Shown here piece by piece: positions 31,633 through 41,168 of a DNA stretch of 64,000 bases; positions within the stretch are counted from its first letter, which is position 1; every line of letters begins with the position of its first letter. This DNA comes from Puia dinghuensis (GTDB lineage Bacteria; Bacteroidota; Bacteroidia; Chitinophagales; Chitinophagaceae), in contig NZ_BMJC01000002.1 of NCBI RefSeq assembly GCF_014642875.1, forward strand, positions 992,001-1,056,000, read 5' to 3'. The notes beneath the pieces are model-generated. The model was given only the letters and a program-made list of their open reading frames with translations. It was not told the DNA's origin and did no database searches. The translations under genes were made by a program, and so were the position numbers.

Positions 31633-34116
31633 TTATTGGCTATCGATGTCCAGTGTAGCCGGTGAGAGACCCGCACCACTTACGTGGAGCGTGATCTTGC
31701 CGGCTTTCTTTTTCGACCGCACGATCGCCAGGCAAAGCCCGTTGAAAGCCTTATGCTGTGTGCCACGGAAAGATTCGAGATCGGCCTGGTAGCCATTGTC
31801 CATCGCGGCAAGCGTGCCTTCGCCGGTGATCTTGATGGAAAGCTCATTGTCCGCATTGGGAACCAGGTTGCCATCGGCGTCGGTGATGCGGATTCCCACA
31901 AAAGCAAGATCGCAGCCATCCGCGTGGATCATCTGGCGGTCGGCCATGAATTGAATACGTGCAGGAGCGCCGGCGGTGTGGATCTCGTCCTCCAATACCG
32001 TCTTGCCATGGATGCGGGAAACGGCCTTTAAAACGCCGGGTTCAAAAGGAACCCGCCATTGGACATGCAGATCGTCGCCTTCCTTCCGCCTGACGCCGAG
32101 GCTTTGGCCGTTGAGGAACAGCTCTACTTCCGAGGCCTGGCTGTAGTAGGCCCAGACATCGATCATCTGTCCCGGCCGCCAGTTCCAATGCGGGAAAAGA
32201 TGCAGCACGGGTTTCTGCGACCACTCGGACTGGTAGAGATAATAACTGTCCTTGGGGAATCCGGCGAGATCGACGATGCCAAAATAAGAGCTGCGGGCCG
32301 GCCAGCGATAAGGGGTGGGTTCGCCGAGATAGTCGAAGCCCGACCATACGAACAGGCCTGCAACGAAGGGGTCCCGTTTGACGATGCGCCAGGTCTCTTC
32401 GTGCGTGGAGCCCCAGTAAGGAGAGACATTATCATATGCGGAGATCGTATAGTCGTGGTTGACGCCGACGGCAGGAACTTTTGCAGACGCAGGCCAATGG
32501 CGAATGCTGTCGGAAGGCATGTCATAATGTCCCCGGGTGGCCTCGGCCGAAGTAGTCTCGGTGGCGAGGAAGGGAAGACCGGGGTATTTCCGCTGCACTG
32601 AATCATACACTTGCTGGTTGTAGTTGAGCCCCATCACATCGAGGGCGTCGGCCTGGTAGATATTGTTCTCCAGGGTGTCGGCTTCCGTCATCGCGGAAGT
32701 GACGGGCCGGGTTGGGTCAAGCGATTTTATGATATGGGTGAGTTCTTTTGCCAGGGAAATACCGCTTTTGTCGAACTGTTCGTGGATCTCGTTGCCGATG
32801 CTCCAGATAAAGACGGAGGGATGGTTACGATCGCGTCTGATCATGTCTTCCAGGTCTTGCCTGTGCCACTGTGGAAAGGAAAGTGAGTAGTCGTATTTAT
32901 TCTTTTTCTTTTGCCACATGTCGAAGGCTTCGTCCATGACGAGGAAACCCATTTCATCACAAAGATCGAGGAATTCCGGGGCAGGCGGGTTATGCGCGGT
33001 GCGGATGGCGTTGCAGCCCATATCCTTTAGTATCTGCAGTTGCCGCCGCATGGCGCTCGTATTGACAGCCGCCCCGAGGGCGCCGAGGTCATGATGCAAA
33101 CAGACGCCTTTTATCTTCAGGTGACGCCCGTTGAGCAGGAAGCCTTGCCGGAGATCAAATTGAAACGTTCGGATACCCGTGCGGGTCGTATAGCGATCAA
33201 CGACCCGGTTGCCGATGAGCAGACTGGTCTCGACGGTATAGAGATAAGGGTGTTCGGGTGACCAGCGCCGGGCATTGGGGAACAAGAGGTCTTGTTGAAC
33301 TGTGCTAAGCGTATCCTTTGCGGTATAAGGAAGGCTGAGGCTTGTAACCCTATTCCCGTTGGAATCGATGAGAACGTGTTGCAGGGTACAGGTCTGGCCG
33401 GGTTGCGCCGCCCGGAGGGTGGTGGCGATGCGGAGGCGTACCTGCTGCCCGGTGACATCCCCGGTGGTGATAAAGGTTCCCCAATGGTCGATGGCGACGG
33501 GGGCAGCGGGGAGTGTTTCCAGCCATACATGGCGGTAGATGCCCGTGCCGGTGTACCAGCGGGAATTGGGTTGAGTGGAGTTATCGACCCTGACGGCCAG
33601 GACGTTGTCAGCGCCTTTCTTCAGCCAGGGCGTGAGATCATAGCGAAAGGAGATATAGCCGTAGGGACGCCGGCCAAGCAGATGACCGTTGATGTATACT
33701 TCGCTGTTGCGATAGACGCCGTCGAAGTCGATATAGACTTTGTCGCTGAAGGTGCTAATGCCGCGGACAGCCTTGCCCGCGAAGGCTTGTTTGCCGGATG
33801 CGGCGGCGGTGAAGGTGGCCAGCCGGAAGGTTTTGCGATACCAACCGACGCCGGCGGGTAAGCCGGCTTCCTGCTGACCCGTGGAATTGTTCTGACTAAA
33901 ATCGCCTTCGATGCTCCAGTCATGGGGGAGATCGAGGCTACGCCAGGTTTTGTCGTTAAAAGCAGGGGTACTGGCTCCGGGGTCATCACCCATATGGAAT
34001 TTCCACCCGTCATCGAAGCTGAGGCGTTGACGGGGGCTGTTTTGGGTGTCCAGGGTTTGGGCCGTGCCGGCATAGGAAAGCAGTATCCAGATGCCTACGG
34101 CAGGGAGTATGCGCAT
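31633..34116 (-). CDS. Secreted GH2 beta-galactosidase with DUF4982 domain
   Basis: 827 residues with a signal peptide (MRILPAVGIWILLSYAGTAQ). The GH2 N-terminal sandwich has FDDGWKFHMGDDPGAS, LPHDWSIEGDF and GVGWYRKTF. The TIM barrel has the acid/base motif FIWSIGNE (Glu about 443) and the nucleophile in FLATETTSAEATRG (Glu about 520). After the barrel, SQKPVLHLFPHWNWRPG and VELFLNGQSLGVRR identify DUF4982, and the C-terminal 100 residues form the GH2 C5-type domain. This architecture is common in Bacteroidota beta-galactosidases acting in the periplasm or at the cell surface. It stands alone, with no neighbouring transporter. Confidence 0.9.
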   Translation of the reverse strand: MRILPAVGIWILLSYAGTAQTLDTQNSPRQRLSFDDGWKFHMGDDPGASTPAFNDKTWRSLDLPHDWSIEGDFSQNNSTGQQEAGLPAGVGWYRKTFRLATFTAAASGKQAFAGKAVRGISTFSDKVYIDFDGVYRNSEVYINGHLLGRRPYGYISFRYDLTPWLKKGADNVLAVRVDNSTQPNSRWYTGTGIYRHVWLETLPAAPVAIDHWGTFITTGDVTGQQVRLRIATTLRAAQPGQTCTLQHVLIDSNGNRVTSLSLPYTAKDTLSTVQQDLLFPNARRWSPEHPYLYTVETSLLIGNRVVDRYTTRTGIRTFQFDLRQGFLLNGRHLKIKGVCLHHDLGALGAAVNTSAMRRQLQILKDMGCNAIRTAHNPPAPEFLDLCDEMGFLVMDEAFDMWQKKKNKYDYSLSFPQWHRQDLEDMIRRDRNHPSVFIWSIGNEIHEQFDKSGISLAKELTHIIKSLDPTRPVTSAMTEADTLENNIYQADALDVMGLNYNQQVYDSVQRKYPGLPFLATETTSAEATRGHYDMPSDSIRHWPASAKVPAVGVNHDYTISAYDNVSPYWGSTHEETWRIVKRDPFVAGLFVWSGFDYLGEPTPYRWPARSSYFGIVDLAGFPKDSYYLYQSEWSQKPVLHLFPHWNWRPGQMIDVWAYYSQASEVELFLNGQSLGVRRKEGDDLHVQWRVPFEPGVLKAVSRIHGKTVLEDEIHTAGAPARIQFMADRQMIHADGCDLAFVGIRITDADGNLVPNADNELSIKITGEGTLAAMDNGYQADLESFRGTQHKAFNGLCLAIVRSKKKAGKITLHVSGAGLSPATLDIDSQ

Positions 34117-34265
34117 ACGATTGTCAAATGCTGATGAAAAGTCTAATTGGCTTTTCCCTTTGTCGTGTCTGTGGAGGTAATTCGGTAGATCGGGACGTAA
34201 ATATCGAGAATTTTTTGCATTAACGAGCCGCTGGGGGAAAGGTCATTTTTTGTGGTCCAATTGGT

Positions 34266-34940
34266 CTATTTCTCGAAGACCAAATATTCTGGTGTGGCGC
34301 CCAGGCCTTTGAGGATATCGTTGAGGTCTATGACCATCTGATCGGGGCCGCAGACGTAAAAGGGCTGCCTGAAGTCGGTGATCTGTTCTTTGAGGAATTT
34401 TTTGTCGATGCGGGTGTGAAGGTAGCCCTTTGCCTGTGGGTCGTTGGAGAGGATAAAGTTGGCGCTGACACCGAGGATGGTCAATAGCTCCTGGTGTTCG
34501 ATGATGTCGGCTTCGGTTTTATTGGAGAAGAAGAGGGTATTGCCCCTTGCTTCATGGTCGCGGTGCAGTTGCCGGAAAATAGCCAGGAAAGGGGTGATCC
34601 CCGCGCCGCCAGCCAGGAAAACGCCCGGGCCCCGGTATTCGATGGCGCCCCATACGTCCCTTATGATGAGCTGATCACCTGGTTGCAGCTGGTGGAGGCG
34701 ATCGGTGACCCCGTGACGGTCGGGATAGCCTTTGATGGTAAATTGGAGGAAGGAGTCATCATTCAGCCCCGTAAACGTAAAGGGGTTTTTCTTTTCCTTC
34801 CATTCCGGCAGGTTGATGGATACATCCGTGGCCTGGCCAGGGATGAAGCTATAGCCTTTTGGCTTTTCCACGCGGAATTCCTTTACGTCGTGGGTGACCT
34901 GGCGGATGGCCAGGATCTTTACGGGATATTCCTTTTCCAT
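34266..34940 (-). CDS. Ferredoxin-NADP reductase-like FAD/NAD(P)H oxidoreductase
   Basis: 224 residues. The FAD-binding barrel is at about 5-100, with FIPGQATDVSINLP and NPFTFTGLND. The nucleotide-binding half has VFLAGGAGITPFLAIFRQL (the GGxGxTP pyrophosphate loop) and ends with FYVCGPDQMVIDLNDIL. It lacks a [2Fe-2S] domain, so it probably passes electrons from NAD(P)H to a separate flavodoxin or ferredoxin. It could in principle serve the window's P450 or desaturases, but none of those is adjacent. It lies 11 bp after the metallo-hydrolase gene and is probably co-transcribed with it. Confidence 0.85.
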   Translation of the reverse strand: MEKEYPVKILAIRQVTHDVKEFRVEKPKGYSFIPGQATDVSINLPEWKEKKNPFTFTGLNDDSFLQFTIKGYPDRHGVTDRLHQLQPGDQLIIRDVWGAIEYRGPGVFLAGGAGITPFLAIFRQLHRDHEARGNTLFFSNKTEADIIEHQELLTILGVSANFILSNDPQAKGYLHTRIDKKFLKEQITDFRQPFYVCGPDQMVIDLNDILKGLGATPEYLVFEK

Positions 34941-34951
34941 AGTTTGTAAGT

Positions 34952-36037
34952 TTATAAAAAATCATACCAGGCATCGTTGGGGTAAGGCTGGTCTATGGTG
35001 ATGATCTCCCCGATCCTCGGGGTGGTGATGGGGAGTCCGGCCTTAGTGGCGGCGGCTTTCACCCGTTGGATGGGTTCGTTCCAGGGATGGAGGGCCAGGG
35101 TGAATTTGGCCCAGTGTACGGGGAAGAGGATATTTGCCTTGAGATCGAGGGCGGCCTGTACGGTCTCTTCGGGTTGCATATGGATATAGGGCCAGTTGAC
35201 GCCATATTGGCCGCATTCGAGCAGGGCGAGGTCGAAAGGACCATATTTTTCGCCGATGGTGGCGAAATGTTTTTCGTAGCCGGAGTCGCCGCCGAGGAAG
35301 AGGTTGAGATCAGTTGTTTTCAGGACAAACGACGACCAGGCGGCACCGCCTCGTTTGAACGTTCGGCCCGAAAAGTGCCGGGCGGGGGTGGCAGTGAGCT
35401 GGATATCGCCGGCGCCCCAGTCTGCTGCGCCGCCAGTGATGGGTCGGCCTTGCGGGTCGATAGGTACAGTTTCCCACCAGTCGAGCTCGGTGATCTTCTC
35501 CGCGGGGATGCCCCAGAATTCGAGGTGGGCGCCGACGCCAAGCGAAGTATAGAAATGATTGGTCCTATCCTTCAGGTTCAGGATGGTCTTATAGTCGAGA
35601 TGGTCGTAGTGGTCATGGGTGAGCAGTATGGCTTCGAGCGTATCGGGCATGTCCTCTGCCTTATACAGATCCGCCCCCGGGAAGGCCTTTGCAAAAAAGG
35701 GGAAGGGAGAGGCATTACCGCTGAAGACCGGGTCGACAAGGATGCGGGTGGTGCCGAGTTGCAGCAGATACGAGGAATGACCAAACCAGACGATGGAGGC
35801 TTTGTCCACGGGCAGGCTGCGCAGATCGGTGCGCACGGATGGAATGGGTTGGGATGGCGCGGTGTTGGCAGGCCGGTTGCGATACGCCCGCATCATTTTG
35901 AAGAAGTTGGTGTCCTTAAGGGTTACATCCGTGGGGACGAGATTCTGGAAGCTGCCATCGCTGTAATGCGCGGAGCGGTGGATGCGCTGGAGGCGCGGGC
36001 CGGCGGGGGCTTTGCCGAAGACTTTTAATAATGCCAT
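34952..36037 (-). CDS. Metallo-beta-lactamase-fold hydrolase, NAPE-PLD-like
   Basis: 361 residues. The metal-binding motif is LLTHDHYDHLD (HxHxDH) at about residue 136-146. Further ligands are the His in ATPARHFSGR, the Asp in LGGDSGYEKHF and the His in NILFPVHWAKF. The HSSYLLQLGTTRILVDPVFS start and WWETV segment are typical of the group that includes N-acyl-phosphatidylethanolamine phospholipase D and UlaG-like enzymes. A phospholipid-related substrate is plausible but unproven. No signal peptide is evident (MALLKVFGKAPAGPR). First gene of a two-gene operon with the ferredoxin reductase-like gene. Confidence 0.85.
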   Translation of the reverse strand: MALLKVFGKAPAGPRLQRIHRSAHYSDGSFQNLVPTDVTLKDTNFFKMMRAYRNRPANTAPSQPIPSVRTDLRSLPVDKASIVWFGHSSYLLQLGTTRILVDPVFSGNASPFPFFAKAFPGADLYKAEDMPDTLEAILLTHDHYDHLDYKTILNLKDRTNHFYTSLGVGAHLEFWGIPAEKITELDWWETVPIDPQGRPITGGAADWGAGDIQLTATPARHFSGRTFKRGGAAWSSFVLKTTDLNLFLGGDSGYEKHFATIGEKYGPFDLALLECGQYGVNWPYIHMQPEETVQAALDLKANILFPVHWAKFTLALHPWNEPIQRVKAAATKAGLPITTPRIGEIITIDQPYPNDAWYDFL

Positions 36038-36076
36038 GGATGTTGTAACAATGAATCGGGGGTTTGGTTCTACAGA

Positions 36077-37351
36077 TCAGCGGAAACTCTGGTAAATGAT
36101 CTGCTCCAGCCGGTGCTCGAAGTCGCCGTGGCTGTTGGGTGTCTGCTGGGTCATTATCAGGCCGATGACATGCGCCTTGGGGTCGGCCCAGTAGGTAGTT
36201 CCGAAGAAACCACCCCAGGAGAACGTTCCTTCGTTGCGGACATCGCGGGCGGCAGAGTGGGCGCTGGTGATCTCGAAGCCGAGACCGAAATTATTGGTGC
36301 CGTTGAAGAGAAAGGAAAGCTGGCCACTCGTCATCAGCTCAACCGTCCGGGGCGCGAGGATGCGGACGCCATTGTACTGGCCGCCGTTGAGCAGCGTCTG
36401 CAGGAAGATGGCATAGTCCCAGGCCGTGGAAGTAAGTCCGGCGCCACCGGAGAAATAACGTTTATGGGCAAGAGGATAGTCGGGATCGATGTGCGTACGT
36501 TCTTTTGTCCAGGGGATGACGTGATGCACCGAATCTTCGGTATAAACGGTAGTGAGGCGGGCGGCCTTGGCCACGGGTATATTGAACCGGGTGTCGTTCA
36601 TCCCTAGCGGCTTGAAAATATTGTCGACGAGATAGTCTTCGAGGTTCTTGCCGCTGATGGTCTCGATGAGACAACCCAAAACGTCCACGCTGAGACTGTA
36701 CTGCCATTTTTCGCCCGGCTGGTTGGTAAGAGGTAGACGGGCGAGAGCGTCCATGCGTTCGCGCAGGTCGTAATCGAATACCCCGAGACCCGACGGGATA
36801 CCTGCCTTCGCATAGATGGCCTTCCCTTCCTTTGTACCGATGCCGGCATAGTCGAGACCGGAAGTATGGGTAAGAAGATCACGGAAGGTAATGGGTTTTT
36901 TTGCCGGCACGGTTGTATAGCTGCTATCGGCGGGATTGAATTTATCGAGGACGGTGATATTGCGAAAAGCCGGGAGAAAATCGCTGATGGGTTCGTCCAG
37001 ATAGAATTTGCCCTGGTCGAAGAGCTGCATGATCCCGACACTGACAATAGCCTTTGTCTGGGAGGCGATGCGAAAGAGGTCGTCCCGGCGCATGGGCTTG
37101 TTCGCTTCCTTATCGGCAAAGCCATATCCCTTGTATTGAACGACGTGGCCGTTCTTCACTACCAGCGTGACAACACCGTTGATCCAGCCTTTATTGATAT
37201 AGTCATTTACGAGCGTATCGATGCGGGCAAGCCGGTGATAGTCGACGCCGGCATCGGGCACCGTCATGAGCATCCGGGGAGCGGGATCGCTGGTCTGGGA
37301 AAATGCCGTAAGGGATAAGAAGAACAGGGGTACAAGGAATAATTTTTTCAT
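36077..37351 (-). CDS. Serine hydrolase of the beta-lactamase class C / esterase family
   Basis: 424 residues with a signal peptide (to about residue 19, LTAFSQ). The SxxK active site is S97-Q-T-K100 (FRIASQTKAI). The second motif tyrosine is Y218 in WQYSLSVDVLG, a YxS variant of the usual YxN. The third motif region reads FSWGGFFGTTYW, with Gly-Gly in place of HxG or KTG. Together this suggests an esterase or D-amino-peptidase in the periplasm rather than a true beta-lactamase. Its start codon lies 56 bp from that of the divergent patatin-like gene. Confidence 0.85.
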   Translation of the reverse strand: MKKLFLVPLFFLSLTAFSQTSDPAPRMLMTVPDAGVDYHRLARIDTLVNDYINKGWINGVVTLVVKNGHVVQYKGYGFADKEANKPMRRDDLFRIASQTKAIVSVGIMQLFDQGKFYLDEPISDFLPAFRNITVLDKFNPADSSYTTVPAKKPITFRDLLTHTSGLDYAGIGTKEGKAIYAKAGIPSGLGVFDYDLRERMDALARLPLTNQPGEKWQYSLSVDVLGCLIETISGKNLEDYLVDNIFKPLGMNDTRFNIPVAKAARLTTVYTEDSVHHVIPWTKERTHIDPDYPLAHKRYFSGGAGLTSTAWDYAIFLQTLLNGGQYNGVRILAPRTVELMTSGQLSFLFNGTNNFGLGFEITSAHSAARDVRNEGTFSWGGFFGTTYWADPKAHVIGLIMTQQTPNSHGDFEHRLEQIIYQSFR

Positions 37352-37407
37352 ATCACAGCTTTATTTCCAGAAAGATACTGTAATTTTTATACCCGTAAAC
37401 TCTTTCT

Positions 37408-40335
37408 ATGAAACCCTTAGCCTCTATTCTTTTCTGGCCTGTATTGGCATGCACCGTCGGGGTGCTGCTGCTGCAACTAAAAGATCAGGCAGTATTGCGC
37501 ACGAATACCGCTCCTTATGGGATCGTCTCTCTCGAGATCGGCAGTTATGCAAAAGATAGCGCCATCATCGCCTCCTGGAAACCGCTGGTGCCGGATATCC
37601 CCGCGGATGACTTCTGCGAAGTAAAGACACAACGGCAAACTCTCTTGCAGGTGGCGCATTCGGACGTCATGTGGGATTATGCGCTTATCGTCGCGTATAC
37701 GGCTTTGTTCGTCATCGTCCTGGCGATCCTGGGTAAGGAGGCGGGCACGAGGGGCACCGAGGTGCTGATCATCCTGGCGGTGGTGGCCGGCCTTTGCGAT
37801 GGGATCGAGAAAGCCGGGCTGCTGCATTTCATCGGTGGCACGGGTACACCAGGCTGGGCCCGCCTTACGCAGACGGCTGCCGTCACCAGGGCGGTGATCC
37901 TGTTGGCCTTGACGCTATACATCCTGTATGTGCTGATATTTAAGCATGGGGCACTGCAATGGCTGTCGGGCTATATCCACACCAAGGCGTTGCAGCTGTT
38001 CCGCTACCGGATCATCCTGCTTGGGGTGATCTTCTTTTCCGCACCTATCTGGATCATGGACCAGGGGCAGGATCTGCTGATCAACACCAACGCCGAAGAC
38101 ATAGGGGTGGCCTTGTTCATCGGTGTTGTGATAGTCACCGCTCTGCTCAATTGGTGGCTGGCCAAGCTGTTCTTTGAAAAAGAGTATTGCCCGCCTTTCT
38201 GGCCGATGAAGGAGCCGGGCTTGGAGGATGCGAGTCAGCTGGCATCGGAGAAGAAGGTCTCGCGTTTTCTTGGTGTCTGTACGATCATTATCCCCGGGGT
38301 TGCGATCCTGAATGCGCTTGCGGCGGTGAGGATGCATTACTGGCTGGATCAGTTCTCGCCATTGGCCTGGCTGGCTGGTCTGTTGATCATCTTCTTCGTG
38401 CTGGCCAGGCAGAATGTGGCCGAAAGATCTTATGCCCGCCTCCAGCAGTGGTGGGGGCCGATTGCTGCCAAATGGCTGGTCATCGTGCTGCTGCTGTTGC
38501 TGGTGTTTGGCCTGCCTGCCTTCTTCCGTTTCTTCTTTATCCCCCATAACCGGGAATCCCCGCAATCGCTCAACTTCTTATTCTTCGACCTGGTGCTGAT
38601 AGCGCTTGCCTTCTACATTTTTGTCAGCGTTCGTACACTGGCCTTCGACCGGAAAGGGCTGCTGGGCGAAGGGTTTGGAATGGTGATCCTGCCGGCGGCC
38701 ACGCTGATGGCGCTTGCCTTTATCCTGTATAATGTCTTTCCCTTCACCGCCGAGTATGCGACGGGCTGCTTTCTCAGCCTTCCGGTGTTGCTGTCGGGGA
38801 TCGTGTTCTATACCCTGATGATCACGCTTATTCAGCGGGCCGGGATCTTCAAAAAGATAAATTTTTTGCTGTTTATCATAGTGGGGTGGTTTCTTATCGT
38901 TGCGGCCGGCAGCAATAATTATCACACGGTGCACCGCATCCCGGTGACAACGCCGCCAGCGCCGCGGCTGCAGGACTATTTTAAACAATGGGTGTTGCAA
39001 CGACAAGAAGAGATCAGGAGCGCACCGGGGATATATCCGGTGTTCCTGGTCAATAGTTATGGCGGCGGCATCCGGGCAGCGGCCTTTACCAACTTCGCCT
39101 TATCCTATATGGACGATTCGCTTCTCCGGAGGGACAGCATGACAGGCAGGCCATGGCGAAGCTTCGAGCATTATGTGTTCTCGCTGTCGGGAGCCTCGGG
39201 TGGAGCCATCGGCTCGGCGATACAATGCGCCTGGCGGGCCACACATCCCGACAGCCTGCGGGATGGCGGCGGGCATTACTGTAATCCCTATGCGGATTAC
39301 CAGCAACGTATCGAAACTTTTTACCGCCATGATTTCCTGACGCCGGTGCTCAGCAGCATCATTGGAAGGGATGTCTGGTCGTCGGTTGTCGCCGACGGGT
39401 GGGCTTCGATGAATGGCGTCCTCTGGTCCGACAGGGCCGCCATCCAGGAAGAGCTGTGGGCGAGATATGGCAGAAAGGATATGGGGCTCAACCTCGACAG
39501 TGAGTTCAATGCCATCTGGGACCCGGCGCGTGCAGGACGCAACGCCTATGATGTACCGCTATTGTTCGCCAACACCCTGAACGTCGATGATGGACTCAAG
39601 GGCATCTGTGCACCGGTGACGCTGGAAGTTGCCGACTTCCCCCAAACCATCCAGGTGCGCGACCTCCTGCATTCGCCAGGTGCCGGCGCCCGAAAGGGGG
39701 GAGACGCGCCGGAGTCGATCTCGCTGATGACCGGGGCGTTTCTCAGCGCCCGGTTCCCTTATATCAGCCCCAGCGGCAAGATGGGGCCCGCTTATCATTT
39801 TATCGATGGGGGTCTGAAGGATAACTCCGCCGCCAGTACGTCGGCGGGCATCTTCTTTGCGCTGGCCCGCTATATCGCCATCACCCTGGCGGAGAAGCAG
39901 GATGCCGGTTATGATTCGCTCTTGGGTAAGATTCGCATCTATTTTGTCAGCATCTCCAATACGGCTACCTCGACGCTGCAACTACCGCCAGCGAATAACC
40001 GGCAGGTGGTGCATAACCCATTCGAGCCGCTGAATCCCATCGTGGGGATCATGAATAGCGCGTGCAACGGCAGCGCCATGGAGGCGGATAGCGTTTTGCG
40101 GTCGCGGTTTGCAGGCAATCCGGTATTTGCCGGGTTGTATGGCGGGTATTTTTCCGTTTGGCCCAACACCTTTTGTATCAATGCAGGCACCGATAGCGCC
40201 TACTGCCCGCTGGCGCCGCTGGGCTGGCAGATATCCCTGCCGTCCTTAAAAAGACTGGAAGCGGGTTTCGCGTATGACAAGCTGCGAGAGAACCCGGAGG
40301 GGATACTAAGAATTTTGAATGTGGTGCCACGGTAG
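37408..40335 (+). CDS. Patatin-like phospholipase fused to a multi-helix membrane domain
   Basis: 975 residues. Residues 1 to about 520 contain roughly ten hydrophobic helices, for example ALIVAYTALFVIVLAILG, ILLGVIFFSAPIWIM and WLVIVLLLLLVFGLPAFF. The C-terminal part is a patatin-like hydrolase: the oxyanion loop is GGGIR at 552-556, the nucleophile elbow LSGASGG has Ser597, and the catalytic Asp is D800 in FIDGG. The active-site dyad is thus complete. The catalytic domain follows the last helix (IVGWFLIVAAG) and a Pro-rich link. Such enzymes cleave acyl chains from lipids; here it is probably at the inner membrane. It has no close partner gene. Confidence 0.85.
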   Translation: MKPLASILFWPVLACTVGVLLLQLKDQAVLRTNTAPYGIVSLEIGSYAKDSAIIASWKPLVPDIPADDFCEVKTQRQTLLQVAHSDVMWDYALIVAYTALFVIVLAILGKEAGTRGTEVLIILAVVAGLCDGIEKAGLLHFIGGTGTPGWARLTQTAAVTRAVILLALTLYILYVLIFKHGALQWLSGYIHTKALQLFRYRIILLGVIFFSAPIWIMDQGQDLLINTNAEDIGVALFIGVVIVTALLNWWLAKLFFEKEYCPPFWPMKEPGLEDASQLASEKKVSRFLGVCTIIIPGVAILNALAAVRMHYWLDQFSPLAWLAGLLIIFFVLARQNVAERSYARLQQWWGPIAAKWLVIVLLLLLVFGLPAFFRFFFIPHNRESPQSLNFLFFDLVLIALAFYIFVSVRTLAFDRKGLLGEGFGMVILPAATLMALAFILYNVFPFTAEYATGCFLSLPVLLSGIVFYTLMITLIQRAGIFKKINFLLFIIVGWFLIVAAGSNNYHTVHRIPVTTPPAPRLQDYFKQWVLQRQEEIRSAPGIYPVFLVNSYGGGIRAAAFTNFALSYMDDSLLRRDSMTGRPWRSFEHYVFSLSGASGGAIGSAIQCAWRATHPDSLRDGGGHYCNPYADYQQRIETFYRHDFLTPVLSSIIGRDVWSSVVADGWASMNGVLWSDRAAIQEELWARYGRKDMGLNLDSEFNAIWDPARAGRNAYDVPLLFANTLNVDDGLKGICAPVTLEVADFPQTIQVRDLLHSPGAGARKGGDAPESISLMTGAFLSARFPYISPSGKMGPAYHFIDGGLKDNSAASTSAGIFFALARYIAITLAEKQDAGYDSLLGKIRIYFVSISNTATSTLQLPPANNRQVVHNPFEPLNPIVGIMNSACNGSAMEADSVLRSRFAGNPVFAGLYGGYFSVWPNTFCINAGTDSAYCPLAPLGWQISLPSLKRLEAGFAYDKLRENPEGILRILNVVPR

Positions 40336-40372
40336 TTCATTGTTGATTATATTGCCGGATAAATCGGCATAA

Positions 40373-40699
40373 ATGAACTTACCACCAGTTGTACATCATG
40401 TTTTTTTCTGGTTAAAGAACCCCACCTCTACGCAAGACCGCGACAAGCTGGTCGAAGGACTGAAGACCCTGGCAGGCATCCCTGTCATCCGCGAATTGCA
40501 TGTCGGCATAGTTGCCAGCACAGAACAAAGGGATGTCGTGGATGCATCCTGGCAGGTGTCAGAGCTGATGTTCTTCCATACCACTGCTGACCAGGCGGCA
40601 TACCAGGAACACCCTATTCACCTCGACTTTGTCAAGAACTACAGTCATTTGTGGGAAAAGGTGATCGTATATGATGCGCTGAATATCTACTCTAAGTAA
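40373..40699 (+). CDS. Dabb (stress-responsive A/B barrel) family protein
   Basis: 108 residues forming one dimeric alpha-beta-barrel domain: VVHHVFFWLKNPTS at the start, IRELHVGIVAS, the SELMFFHTTADQAAYQEHP strand-helix and a closing WEKVIVYDAL. Members are small cytoplasmic proteins, some of which act in aromatic or polyketide metabolism, most of unknown function. It follows the patatin gene by 37 bases. Its end overlaps the convergent FKBP gene by 8 bp. Confidence 0.88.
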   Translation: MNLPPVVHHVFFWLKNPTSTQDRDKLVEGLKTLAGIPVIRELHVGIVASTEQRDVVDASWQVSELMFFHTTADQAAYQEHPIHLDFVKNYSHLWEKVIVYDALNIYSK

Positions 40700-41126
40700 A
40701 GGAAATCAGTTCTACATCGAAGATGAGGGTGCTGTTGGGCCCTATCTCCGCGCTGACCTGCCGTTCGCCATAGCCCAGGTGGGGCGGGATAAAAAAGCGC
40801 CATTTGCTGCCGGTGGGCATCAGCTGCAACCCTTCCGTCCAGCCTTTGATCACCATGTTGAGGGGGAAGGTGGCGGGTTGGCCGCGGCGGACGCTGCTGT
40901 CGAAGACCGTGCCGTCGATGAGAGTGCCATGGTAGTGACAGGTAACCTTGTTGGATGCGCTGGGTTTGGCTCCGGCGCCTTCGGTGAGAATCTCGTATTG
41001 CAGGCCGCTCGGCAGGATAACCACACCGGGCTTTGTTTTGTTCGACTCTAAAAATTCCTGTCCGGCCTTCAGATTGGCCGCGGCTTTTTCATTTTTCAGT
41101 TGGAAGAGCTTATCTGCGATGCCCAT
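40692..41126 (-). CDS. FKBP-type peptidyl-prolyl cis-trans isomerase
   Basis: 144 residues. An N-terminal helix (about 8-35, NEKAAANLKAGQEFLESNK) is followed by the FKBP domain: GLQYEILTEGAG, VTCHYHGTLIDGTVFDSSVRR, MVIKGWTEGLQLMPTGSKW and FIPPHLGYGER. These cover the proline-pocket residues. It lacks a signal peptide, so it acts in the cytoplasm, in contrast with the related periplasmic FkpA/Mip proteins. It should speed proline isomerisation during protein folding. Confidence 0.93.
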   Translation of the reverse strand: MGIADKLFQLKNEKAAANLKAGQEFLESNKTKPGVVILPSGLQYEILTEGAGAKPSASNKVTCHYHGTLIDGTVFDSSVRRGQPATFPLNMVIKGWTEGLQLMPTGSKWRFFIPPHLGYGERQVSAEIGPNSTLIFDVELISFT

Positions 41127-41140
41127 GTTCGTGTTTTGGG

Positions 41141-41148
41141 CAAAGATA
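41141..41148 (-). promoter_or_regulatory. TATCTTTG -7 box of the FKBP gene
   Basis: A perfect TAnnTTTG match on the minus strand, ending 14 bases before the FKBP start codon at 41126. This is a spacing seen elsewhere in this window. Confidence 0.5.
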
Positions 41149-41168
41149 CGCAGGAATCCTTAACCATG

